Shown: positions 1 to 6,127 of the stretch, piece after piece
Numbering within the stretch: position 1 is the stretch's first letter
Layout: each line of letters starts with the position of its first letter
Source: Polynucleobacter sp.
GTDB taxonomy: Bacteria; Pseudomonadota; Gammaproteobacteria; Burkholderiales; Burkholderiaceae
Assembly: GCA_023253245.1 (NCBI GenBank)
Contig: JALRHB010000080.1
Coordinates: 1 to 6,127 of the forward strand
Length of the DNA stretch: 6,127 nt
Direction: 5' to 3'
Notes under the pieces: generated by a model
Databases searched by the model: none
What the model was told of the DNA's origin: nothing
Seen by the model: only the letters and a program-made list of their open reading frames with translations
Position numbers and translations under genes: made by a program

Positions 1-31
1 ATATGTGAAACAGCACTACGCGCCAGAGTAA
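1..31 (+). CDS. Probable 3' end of an upstream gene, perhaps ispG (partial)
   Basis: In the second frame the window opens with nine codons reading YVKQHYAPE, followed by a TAA at 29-31. A short basic and aromatic tail like this would suit the C-terminus of IspG (4-hydroxy-3-methylbut-2-enyl diphosphate synthase, MEP isoprenoid pathway). In Burkholderiales ispG commonly lies directly before hisS. Only nine residues are visible and none carries a catalytic motif, so the identification rests on gene order. The first frame is also open, to a TGA at 82-84, but it runs through the AT-rich spacer and looks non-coding. Confidence 0.45.
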   Translation, partial: YVKQHYAPE

Positions 32-80
32 AAGTTCACGACAACAATAAATATAAAAAAGTACAACAGATAATCACACT

Positions 81-1400
81 ATGACTGATCCAACCAAAGC
101 CCAGAAGATTCAAAAGATTAATGGCGTGCGTGGCATGAATGATCTTTTGCCAGCAGATGCAGCACAGTGGGCGCATTTAGAACACGTCCTACGTGATCTC
201 ACACGTGCTTATGGCTATGAATATTTACGTACGCCGATTGTTGAGGCAACTGCCGTTTTTCAGCGAGGTATTGGGGAGGTAACCGATATCGTTGAAAAGG
301 AAATGTATTCCTTTGAGGATCGTTTAAACGGCGAGCAATTAACTTTGCGTCCTGAGGGAACTGCTGCTTTAGTGCGTTCAGTTATTGAAAATAATTTACT
401 CTACGAGGGGCCAAAACGTCTTTGGTATACGGGCCCTATGTTTCGCCATGAGCGACCACAGCGGGGTCGTTATCGTCAGTTCCATCAATTTGGTATTGAA
501 GCTTTGGGTTTTGCAGGTCCTGATATTGATGCAGAGATCATCTTGATGGGGCAACGCCTGTGGGATGACCTGGGATTAAAGGGCGTTCGGCTAGAAATCA
601 ACTCATTGGGGCAAGCTAAAGAACGTGCGGAGCATCGCACTGCTTTAGTTGCTTACTTTGAAAAGCACAAAGCGCAATTAGACGAAGATTCACAACGCCG
701 CTTATTTACTAATCCTTTGCGTATTTTGGATTCAAAAAATCCGGCAATGCAAGATCTTATTGAGACTGCCCCAAAGTTATTGGATTTTTTAGGTCAAGAA
801 TCACTTCAACATTTTGAGGCAGTGCAGGCCTTACTCAAAGCCAACAATATTCCTTGTAGGATCAATCCGCGTCTGGTTCGTGGGCTCGATTACTACAACC
901 TCACTGTTTTTGAATGGATAACCGACGAGTTAGGTGCTCAGGGAACGATTGCTGGCGGTGGCCGTTATGACCCCTTAATCGAACGCATGGGTGGTAAGTC
1001 AGCTCCAGCTTGTGGCTGGGCTATGGGTATGGAGCGTGTACTAGAGCTTATGAAAGTCTCGGGCTCTTTGCCAGAAGCGCAGGCTCAATGTGATGTATTT
1101 GTACTTCATCAAGGTGGTGAGACCTTAACAACCGCCCTGATTATTGCTGAACGCCTACGTAGTGCTGGTATCGATACCATTATGTTTTGCCCGCCAGACG
1201 GGCAGTTGGCTAGCTTTAAGTCTCAAATGAAGAAGGCTGATGCCAGTGGTGCGGCGTATGCAGTCATCATTGGACCAGATGAATTAGTCAAAAATGAGGC
1301 CCAACTAAAGGATTTGCGTACCAGTGGCGAGCAAAAGGCTGTTGCCTTAAATAATGTGGTGGAGGCAGTAATTGATGCCATCGTGGGCGCTACAGAATAG
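81..1400 (+). CDS. hisS: Histidyl-tRNA synthetase
   Basis: This cytosolic class II aminoacyl-tRNA synthetase charges tRNA-His with histidine using ATP. The protein is 439 residues, slightly longer than the roughly 424 of E. coli HisS. The N-terminal GVRGMNDLLP (15-24) and the motif 1 region around P52 come first, followed by TLRPEGTAA (88-96). Motif 2 follows at about 119-142, with FRHERPQRGRYRQFHQFG. The histidine-specific loop LVRGLDYYN is at 265-273, GGGRYD at 292-297, and motif 3 GWAMGMERV at 312-320. An anticodon-binding domain covers about 337-437, so all catalytic elements look intact. ATG at 81 is the only start after an in-frame TAA at 54-56. No strong Shine-Dalgarno is visible before it. 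A 60-base gap separates it from the next gene, with which it is probably co-transcribed. Confidence 0.98.
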   Translation: MTDPTKAQKIQKINGVRGMNDLLPADAAQWAHLEHVLRDLTRAYGYEYLRTPIVEATAVFQRGIGEVTDIVEKEMYSFEDRLNGEQLTLRPEGTAALVRSVIENNLLYEGPKRLWYTGPMFRHERPQRGRYRQFHQFGIEALGFAGPDIDAEIILMGQRLWDDLGLKGVRLEINSLGQAKERAEHRTALVAYFEKHKAQLDEDSQRRLFTNPLRILDSKNPAMQDLIETAPKLLDFLGQESLQHFEAVQALLKANNIPCRINPRLVRGLDYYNLTVFEWITDELGAQGTIAGGGRYDPLIERMGGKSAPACGWAMGMERVLELMKVSGSLPEAQAQCDVFVLHQGGETLTTALIIAERLRSAGIDTIMFCPPDGQLASFKSQMKKADASGAAYAVIIGPDELVKNEAQLKDLRTSGEQKAVALNNVVEAVIDAIVGATE

Positions 1401-1460
1401 AATGAGTCCATTCCGAATTATCTTTGTAACCAATTATTGAATTTATAAGCTTGGATTGAC

Positions 1461-2120
1461 ATGCCTTTAGATCTAGAAGAACAAGAACAGTTAGACCAAT
1501 TAAAAGCTTTTTGGCAACAATATCGCAACCTAATCACCGGTGTAGTGACAGTGGTGTTGTTTGCTTATGCTGCATACAGCGCGTATCAGTGGTGGCGTGT
1601 TAGTCAGGCTGCTGATGCTGCACAACTCTATGAGACGATGATGGTCGCTATTGAGAAGGGTGATAAAGATCAGACCTTACGGGCAGCAGATGACTTGCAA
1701 AGCCAATTTGCTAGAACTCCTTATGCGCCCATGTCCAGTTTGGTTGCCGCCAAAATTGCATCAGATGCTGGTGACGCAACCAAGGCAATGAGTTACTTGC
1801 GCTGGGCTGCTAAGAATGCATCAGACCAGGGTTATCTAGCCTTAGCAAAGTTGCGTTTAGTTTCCCAATTAATCGAGTTGGGCGCTGAAAAAGATTTGGC
1901 TGAAGCGGATACCATTTTGAATGAAAAGCCGATTGCTGGATTTGAAGCGCTCTGGCTAGAGCGTCGTGGTGATTGGTATTTAGCCCAAAAGAAAAATGTT
2001 GATGCTCGCAAGAGTTATGAGGCGGCATGGAAACAATTAAATCAAAGTAAGGAATTTGCTGAAGAAGCGCGCCGTCTCTTAAAGGTGAAGTTAGATGCTG
2101 TTGGAGGGATTGCTCAGTGA
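1461..2120 (+). CDS. yfgM: YfgM-family TPR-like membrane protein (SecYEG ancillary subunit)
   Basis: This 219-residue protein has a short acidic cytosolic N-terminus (1-20, rich in E, Q and D). One transmembrane helix covers about 24-45 (starting LITGVVTVV, ending QWW), and the rest is an alpha-helical periplasmic domain. The helical part carries TPR-like patterns such as TPYAPMSSLVAAKIA (86-100), YLALAKLRLVSQL (125-137) and FEALWLERRGDWYLAQ (161-176). Order and length resemble E. coli YfgM, which associates with the SecYEG translocon and the chaperone PpiD and is encoded next to bamB. ATG at 1461 is the only usual start codon after an in-frame TAA at 1446-1448. Its ribosome binding site is weak (GGA at 1453-1455). 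The TGA stop is shared with the bamB start. The family is assigned with good confidence, but the exact role in this organism is inferred from E. coli. Confidence 0.9.
   Translation: MPLDLEEQEQLDQLKAFWQQYRNLITGVVTVVLFAYAAYSAYQWWRVSQAADAAQLYETMMVAIEKGDKDQTLRAADDLQSQFARTPYAPMSSLVAAKIASDAGDATKAMSYLRWAAKNASDQGYLALAKLRLVSQLIELGAEKDLAEADTILNEKPIAGFEALWLERRGDWYLAQKKNVDARKSYEAAWKQLNQSKEFAEEARRLLKVKLDAVGGIAQ
2103..2119 (+). promoter_or_regulatory. Strong ribosome binding site and GTG start of bamB
   Basis: GGAGGG at 2103-2108 lies inside the last codons of the yfgM-like gene, eight bases before a GTG at 2117-2119. The GTGA there overlaps the upstream TGA stop by four bases. This is the best Shine-Dalgarno match among the starts examined, and it decides the choice of GTG as the bamB start. 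The overlap suggests translational coupling with the upstream gene. Confidence 0.8.
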
Positions 2121-3274
2121 TAGTAGATTGCAAACGGCTTATAAAGCTGCTTAGCATTGGATTATTGATTGGCACAGCCGTACTGTCTTTGCTTGCCTGC
2201 TCAGGTAACTCGCGTGTTCGCAAGCCTGCTGAACTGGTGCCAGTGACTAATCAATTTGATTTGCAGCCAGTATGGTCTACCAGCATTGGCTCGTCCGAGC
2301 CTTTTAACTTTCATCCGATTGTTGTGGGTGATGCTGTTTATGCGGCCTCTCACAGTGGCAAGTTATACAAGATTGATCTAATGACTGGCAACAAGCTTTG
2401 GGAAGTTTCTGTACCAGAGCGTTTATCTATTGGCCCGGGATCGGATGGACGCACTACTGCAGTTGTTTCAACTGAAGGCGATGTTTATGCTTATGATGAG
2501 ACTGGAAAAGCGATGTGGAAAGTCAGCGTCGGAAGCGAAGTGTTAACTGAGCCAGTAGTTGCCGGTGGTATCGTGATTATCCGTGCATTAGATAACCGCT
2601 TTATCGGTTTGGATGCTCTAACAGGCGCCCGTAAATGGACCTATCAGCGTCAGCAATCCGCACTCTCTTTGCGAGTGGGTTATGGGATGTTACCTATTGG
2701 TAATGAGGTAATCGTGACTGGCTTTGCTGGTGGACGCTTTGGCATGATTGCGATTGCTAATGGTGGTTTGGTTTGGGAAACGCCAGTGTCCTTTCCAAAG
2801 GGCTTTTCTGAAATCGAGCGTCTTAACGATGTAACGGCGCGCCCTAGCATGGAGGGCGAGATCATTTGCGCAGTTTCTTATCAAGGGCGCATTGGTTGCG
2901 GACAGGCGCGCACTGGTACCTTGATTTGGTTCAAGGATTACTCAAGTTATACCGGCACTGCCCAAAGCGCCAGTATGGTTTTTGCTGCTAACGAAAAATC
3001 GCATGTCAACGCATTTGCAACTAAAGATGGTTCGCCAGTTTGGGAGAACACCCAATTAACATTTAGAGGCTTGGGTGAGCCTTTGGCGATTGGTAAGGTA
3101 GTACTAATGGGTGATGCACAAGGTTATGTGCATGCGCTCTCACAAGCGAGTGGCGAGATGCTGGCACGGGTTCGTCATGACAGTAGTCCCATCACCGCCG
3201 CGCCAATTGCGGTTAGCGGCCTCATCTTGGTTCAGTCCCAAGGTGGAAAACTAGCGGCGTATAGTCCAAAATGA
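2117..3274 (+). CDS. bamB: Outer membrane assembly lipoprotein BamB
   Basis: BamB is the beta-propeller lipoprotein of the BAM complex. It binds BamA on the periplasmic face of the outer membrane and helps insert beta-barrel proteins. The 385-residue product (E. coli 392) has a basic N-terminus, a hydrophobic signal segment (9-27) and a lipobox L25-L26-A27-C28. Serine at +2 is consistent with outer-membrane sorting. PQQ-like propeller blades repeat through the rest, for example GKLYKIDLMTGNKLW (81-95), FIGLDALTGARKW (162-174) and VNAFATKDGSPVW (297-309). The BamA-contact loop matches as ALSLR (182-186, E. coli LTLR region), followed by EIERLNDV (232-239). Of the two E. coli aspartates in that second loop, one is kept (D238) and the other appears to be threonine (T240). 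The gene starts with GTG in a 4-base overlap and its stop overlaps der. Confidence 0.96.
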   Translation: MIVDCKRLIKLLSIGLLIGTAVLSLLACSGNSRVRKPAELVPVTNQFDLQPVWSTSIGSSEPFNFHPIVVGDAVYAASHSGKLYKIDLMTGNKLWEVSVPERLSIGPGSDGRTTAVVSTEGDVYAYDETGKAMWKVSVGSEVLTEPVVAGGIVIIRALDNRFIGLDALTGARKWTYQRQQSALSLRVGYGMLPIGNEVIVTGFAGGRFGMIAIANGGLVWETPVSFPKGFSEIERLNDVTARPSMEGEIICAVSYQGRIGCGQARTGTLIWFKDYSSYTGTAQSASMVFAANEKSHVNAFATKDGSPVWENTQLTFRGLGEPLAIGKVVLMGDAQGYVHALSQASGEMLARVRHDSSPITAAPIAVSGLILVQSQGGKLAAYSPK

Positions 3275-4635
3275 ATCCAGTAATTACTATTGTCGGTCGT
3301 CCCAATGTCGGTAAATCGACGCTCTTTAATCGTCTTACGCGTTCGCGCGATGCCTTGGTTGCTGATTTTTCCGGTTTAACACGTGATCGTCACTATGGCA
3401 AAGGGCGGATTGGTGAACGTGCATTTATATGTGTTGATACCGGTGGTTTTGAGCCTGTTGCCAAGACAGGCATTGTGGCTGAGATGGCCAAGCAAACTAA
3501 GCAGGCTGTAGCTGAATCTGACATTATTATTTTCCTGGTGGACGGCCGCTTAGGTATGGCCCCTCAAGACCGAGTGATTGCTGATTTTTTAAGAAAAACT
3601 GGTAGACCGGTTATTTTGGCGGTGAACAAAACAGAAGGGATGCAGGCTGGAGTTGTAACTGCAGACTTTCATGAGCTCGGTTTGGGTGAGCCTTTTCCGA
3701 TTTCTTCTGCGCATGGTGATGGTGTCCGAGGTCTCATTGATGATGCACTTGATTCATTAGGCATTCCTGAGCCAGAGCCCGATGAAAAAGAAAGCGATCC
3801 CAATCGCCCCATGAAAATTGCAGTGGTAGGGCGTCCGAATGTTGGTAAGTCAACTTTGATTAATAAGCTGATTGGTGAAGAGCGTGTGATTGCCTTCGAC
3901 ATGCCTGGCACCACGCGTGATGCGATTGAAGTTCCTTTTGAGCGCAATGGTAAGCCCTATATTTTGGTGGATACCGCAGGTTTGCGCCGCCGTGGAAAAG
4001 TATTTGAGGCGATTGAAAAGTTCTCTGTAGTTAAAACATTGCAAGCTATTGCTGATTGCAATGTGGTGATTCTAATGCTCGATGCTCAACAAGATATTTC
4101 TGAGCAAGATGCGCACATTGCCGGTTTTATTGTTGAAGCAGGGCGTGCTTTAGTGGTGGCTGTAAATAAATGGGATGGCATTGATGCCTATGTCAAGGAG
4201 CGCGCCCGTTTAGAAATCGCTCAAAAACTTCGCTTCTTAGATTTTGCTAATGTACATCCCATTTCAGCTAAAAAGGGCACAGGTTTAAAAGAGCTTTTTA
4301 AGGATGTGGATGCAGCCTACGCAGCGGCGATGGCTAAATTGCCTACTCCTAAATTGACCCGCATTTTGCAAGAGGCTGTTGAACATCAGCAGCCTAAGCG
4401 GGTGGGGATGGGTCGACCAAAACTACGCTATGCCCACCAAGGTGGTATGAACCCGCCGATTGTGGTGATTCATGGTACTTCCTTGAGTGGCGTGACAGAT
4501 AGTTATAAACGCTACCTCGAGGGTCGTTTTAGGGATGTCTTCAAGTTACGTGGTACTCCTTTAAGGATTCAGATGAATACCGCTAAAAACCCATATGTTG
4601 ATGCTGATAAGGGCAAGAAAAGCAAAAAGAAGTAA
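3271..4635 (+). CDS. der: Ribosome-assembly GTPase Der (EngA)
   Basis: Der is an essential tandem GTPase that acts in maturation of the 50S ribosomal subunit. The 454-residue product has two complete G domains. The first has GRPNVGKST at 9-17, DTGGF at 56-60, NKTE at 119-122 and SSAHG at 145-149. An acidic linker with repeated E-P and D-E follows (about 166-178). The second has GRPNVGKST at 187-195, TTRD at 214-217, DTAGL at 234-238, NKWD at 299-302 and SAKKG at 332-336. A KH-like RNA-binding domain covers about 355-437, and the protein ends in a lysine-rich tail (447-454). First-domain NKTE and second-domain NKWD are the usual Der pair. The ATG overlaps the bamB TGA (ATGA at 3271-3274), and no Shine-Dalgarno is evident, so initiation probably depends on ribosomes finishing bamB. 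Confidence 0.98.
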   Translation: MNPVITIVGRPNVGKSTLFNRLTRSRDALVADFSGLTRDRHYGKGRIGERAFICVDTGGFEPVAKTGIVAEMAKQTKQAVAESDIIIFLVDGRLGMAPQDRVIADFLRKTGRPVILAVNKTEGMQAGVVTADFHELGLGEPFPISSAHGDGVRGLIDDALDSLGIPEPEPDEKESDPNRPMKIAVVGRPNVGKSTLINKLIGEERVIAFDMPGTTRDAIEVPFERNGKPYILVDTAGLRRRGKVFEAIEKFSVVKTLQAIADCNVVILMLDAQQDISEQDAHIAGFIVEAGRALVVAVNKWDGIDAYVKERARLEIAQKLRFLDFANVHPISAKKGTGLKELFKDVDAAYAAAMAKLPTPKLTRILQEAVEHQQPKRVGMGRPKLRYAHQGGMNPPIVVIHGTSLSGVTDSYKRYLEGRFRDVFKLRGTPLRIQMNTAKNPYVDADKGKKSKKK

Positions 4636-4684
4636 AAAGCGTTATAAAAGCGATAACAGTTAATTAGTTTTAAGTGGCGATATC

Positions 4685-4725
4685 AGGGCTTGATTTTCAA
4701 TAAATCTGCCCTCATATTGATGAGG
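4685..4725 (+). other. Two overlapping, mutually exclusive hairpins upstream of hfq
   Basis: AGGGC (4685-4689) can pair with GCCCT (4708-4712), and inside it GATTT (4692-4696) pairs with AAATC (4702-4706) around a five-base loop. This gives ten pairs with a small asymmetric internal loop. A second stem pairs CCTCAT (4710-4715) with ATGAGG (4720-4725) around the loop ATTG. The stems share bases 4710-4712, so they cannot form fully together. No T-run follows, so a classical intrinsic terminator is unlikely. The pairing was seen by eye, and no folding energy was computed. Confidence 0.4.
4690..4718 (+). promoter_or_regulatory. Candidate sigma-70-type promoter for hfq
   Basis: TTGATT at 4690-4695 (four of six bases matching TTGACA) is followed after 17 bases by CATATT at 4713-4718 (four of six matching TATAAT). 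This would put the transcript start near 4725 and leave a leader of about 95 bases before hfq. The 183-base gap after der, against short gaps or overlaps elsewhere, supports a promoter somewhere here. The boxes are only moderate matches. They overlap the hairpins, so a transcript started here would not contain those hairpins. Confidence 0.3.
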
Positions 4726-4807
4726 TAGACAGTAAGTAGTATGCAGTAAACGGTAGCAACTAAAAAAGCAAGACTCCCAAGAGATAAAAAATCTTATAAA
4801 AATTCAT

Positions 4808-4814
4808 TAAGGAG
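4808..4814 (+). promoter_or_regulatory. Ribosome binding site of hfq
   Basis: TAAGGAG lies four bases before the ATG at 4819 and matches the anti-Shine-Dalgarno well, at slightly tight spacing. It sits in an A/T-rich, probably unstructured context, consistent with efficient initiation. Confidence 0.8.
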
Positions 4815-4818
4815 CAGT

Positions 4819-5061
4819 ATGAACAATAGTAAAACCCAATTGCTTCAGGATCCATTTCTCAATGCTTTGCGCAAAGAGCATGTGCCTGTATCGATCTATT
4901 TGGTAAATGGTATTAAATTGCAAGGCAATATTGAATCATTTGATCAGTATGTAGTTTTGTTAAGAAACACTGTGACTCAGATGGTCTACAAACATGCCAT
5001 TTCTACGATAGTTCCTGCTCGCGCAGTAGATTTCCGCACGGAAGAAATTAGCTCTGTATAA
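4819..5061 (+). CDS. hfq: RNA chaperone Hfq
   Basis: Hfq is a hexameric Sm-like protein that binds small RNAs and mRNAs, promotes their pairing and affects RNA stability. This 80-residue product aligns along the whole E. coli core with a two-residue offset. LLQDPFLNALRKEHVPVSIY (8-27) covers the N-terminal helix and first strand. VNGIKLQG (29-36) and IESFDQYVVLL (38-48) form Sm1, and MVYKHAIST (55-63) forms Sm2. Proximal-face residues are kept (Q10, K58, H59), with Y44 in place of E. coli F42. The lateral rim reads RKEH (18-21) instead of E. coli RRER, which I recall as normal in Burkholderiales. The C-terminal tail is short, about 12 residues with two glutamates, compared with the roughly 35-residue tail in E. 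coli. It has its own ribosome binding site and probably its own promoter, and it leads into hflX as in many proteobacteria. Confidence 0.98.
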   Translation: MNNSKTQLLQDPFLNALRKEHVPVSIYLVNGIKLQGNIESFDQYVVLLRNTVTQMVYKHAISTIVPARAVDFRTEEISSV

Positions 5062-5074
5062 GACAGGTGTAGAT

Positions 5075-6127
5075 GCCGCACGCGCGGTCCTCGTTGGTGT
5101 TGATACGGGACGCGAGGATTTTGCAGATAGCATGGCAGAGCTCAGCCTTTTGGCTGATAGTGCCGGCTCTATTCCTGCAGCTAGCGTTATTGCCCGCAAG
5201 GGTAAAACCGATCCAGCGCTGTTCATAGGTTCAGGTAAGGCAAATGAACTTCAAAAGGTGATGGAGGAAAAGGGTGCTGAACTCGCTATTTTCAATCACC
5301 CCCTATCGCCAACTCAGCAACGCAATCTTGAGCGCCATATTGGCTTTCATGTTATGGATCGCACCGGTCTGATTTTGGATATTTTTAGTCAACGAGCGCA
5401 AAGTCATATTGGTAAAACTCAAGTAGAGTTGGCGCAAGTACGTTATCGCATGTCTCGGTTAGTGCGCGCTTGGAGCCACTTAGAACGACAGCGTGGTGGT
5501 ATTGGTGTGCGTGGCGGCCCTGGTGAAACTCAAATGGAGCTTGATCGCCGCATGTTGGCGACCAAAGCCAAGCGCTTGGAAAACGAGCTAGAGAAGCTCC
5601 AACGTCAACAGCGAACTCAGCGACGGGCCAGAAATCGCAAAGACGTCTTTTCAGTTTCTTTAGTTGGATATACCAATGCTGGTAAGTCAAGCCTCTTTAA
5701 TGCCCTTACAAAAGCTGGGACTTATGCTGCAGATCAGCTATTTGCCACCCTGGATACCACTTCCCGAAGAGTCCATTTGGATGATGTTGGCTCTATCGTT
5801 GTCTCTGACACGGTTGGCTTTATTCGTGAATTACCCCATCAATTGGTAGAGGCTTTTAGAGCTACTCTAGATGAAACAATCCACGCGGACCTCATACTGC
5901 ATGTGATTGATGCTTGTAGTCCAGTGGCCCGCGAACAAAAGGCTGAGGTAGAGGCTGTTTTGGAGGAAATTGGTGCCCAGGACATTCCTAGAATCGAAGT
6001 AATGAACAAAATTGACCTGATGCCCCAGACCTTTTATCGGGGAGCGGTGCTTGAGCGAGATGCCCAAGGAGCGCCGAGCCAGGTTTTTCTATCCGCCAAG
6101 ACAGGTCAGGGCCTTGATCTACTGCGC
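5075..6127 (+). CDS. hflX: Ribosome-associated GTPase HflX (3' end outside window; start codon unresolved)
   Basis: HflX binds ribosomes and can split stalled or heat-damaged 70S particles. The frame is open from 5030 to the window edge. HflX similarity begins near 5084 with AVLVGVD and continues through FIGSGKANEL (about 5225) and LSPTQQRNLERH in the N-terminal domain. DRTGLILDIFSQRA follows, then GGIGVRGGPGETQ at 5495-5533, which has one more glycine than E. coli RGPGETQ. A charged coiled-coil linker precedes the G domain: GYTNAGKS at 5666-5689, FATLDTT near 5740, DTVGF at 5807-5821, NKID at 6005-6016 and SAKTG from 6092. The C-terminal part is cut off. The given start is only where the HflX-like frame becomes convincing. 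Options are CTG at 5054 (GGAAG at 5040-5044), ATT at 5030, or ATG at 5132, which would lose the first strand. An out-of-frame ATG lies at 5073. Confidence 0.93.

Noticed and set aside
35..57. Promoter before hisS (TATAAA at 52-57)
   Set aside because: The region is A/T-rich and no -35-like box lies at suitable spacing. TTCACG at 35-40 leaves only 11 bases.
1400..1413. Small hairpin GAATG ... CATTC just after hisS
   Set aside because: Five pairs with a four-base loop and no T-run after it. This could easily arise by chance.
1810..2223. 137-codon open frame on the minus strand over the yfgM-bamB junction
   Set aside because: It lies antisense to two convincingly identified genes, shows no recognisable motif, and crosses a gene boundary. 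It is best explained as a shadow of plus-strand coding.
4641..4657. Possible terminator after der (GTTAT ... ATAAC)
   Set aside because: The stem is only five mostly A-T pairs with a seven-base loop, and the nearest T-run is four bases and displaced. It is too weak to call.
4730..4749. Direct repeat CAGTAA (4730-4735 and 4744-4749) in the hfq leader
   Set aside because: Two six-base copies in low-complexity GTA-rich sequence do not establish a functional repeat.
5385..5690. 101-codon open frame on the minus strand within hflX
   Set aside because: It is antisense to the well-conserved HflX core (RGGPGETQ and the P-loop), with no protein family resemblance.

Overview
The window is an ordinary, densely packed core-genome segment from a betaproteobacterium. 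All genes lie on the + strand. The gene order (probable ispG tail, hisS, yfgM-like, bamB, der, hfq, hflX) is the one familiar from Burkholderiales. The base composition looks AT-leaning (mid-40s % GC by eye, not calculated). With that gene order and the protein sequences, this points to a small-genome Burkholderiaceae member such as Polynucleobacter. The genus is an inference from memory of the lineage, not a database result.

Layout: bases 1-31 probably hold the last codons of an upstream gene, best guess ispG. Bases 81-1400 encode histidyl-tRNA synthetase. Bases 1461-2120 encode a single-pass, TPR-like YfgM-family protein. Its stop overlaps the GTG start of bamB (2117-3274), the outer-membrane lipoprotein of the BAM complex. 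The bamB stop in turn overlaps the ATG of der (3271-4635), the double-GTPase ribosome-assembly factor. A 183-base spacer (4636-4818) carries a candidate promoter, two mutually exclusive hairpins and an A-rich leader. It precedes hfq (4819-5061), the RNA chaperone. The last reading frame is HflX, a ribosome-associated GTPase, which runs off the right edge at 6127.

The genes fall into two functional blocks. hisS, yfgM, bamB and der look like one transcription unit, serving translation, membrane and outer-membrane protein biogenesis, and ribosome assembly. Their junctions are short gaps or 4-base overlaps. hfq and hflX look like the start of a second unit, which in related bacteria continues into hflK and hflC.

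I found no mobile element, CRISPR array, tRNA, rRNA or novel multi-gene system. The most notable point is the start of hflX: the conserved N-terminal strand is encoded, but no ATG, GTG or TTG is available in its frame upstream of it. The sequence fits either a rare start codon or a one-base loss right after an ATG at 5073. The second point of interest is the hfq leader, with its competing hairpins. No gene-free stretch exceeds 300 bases.
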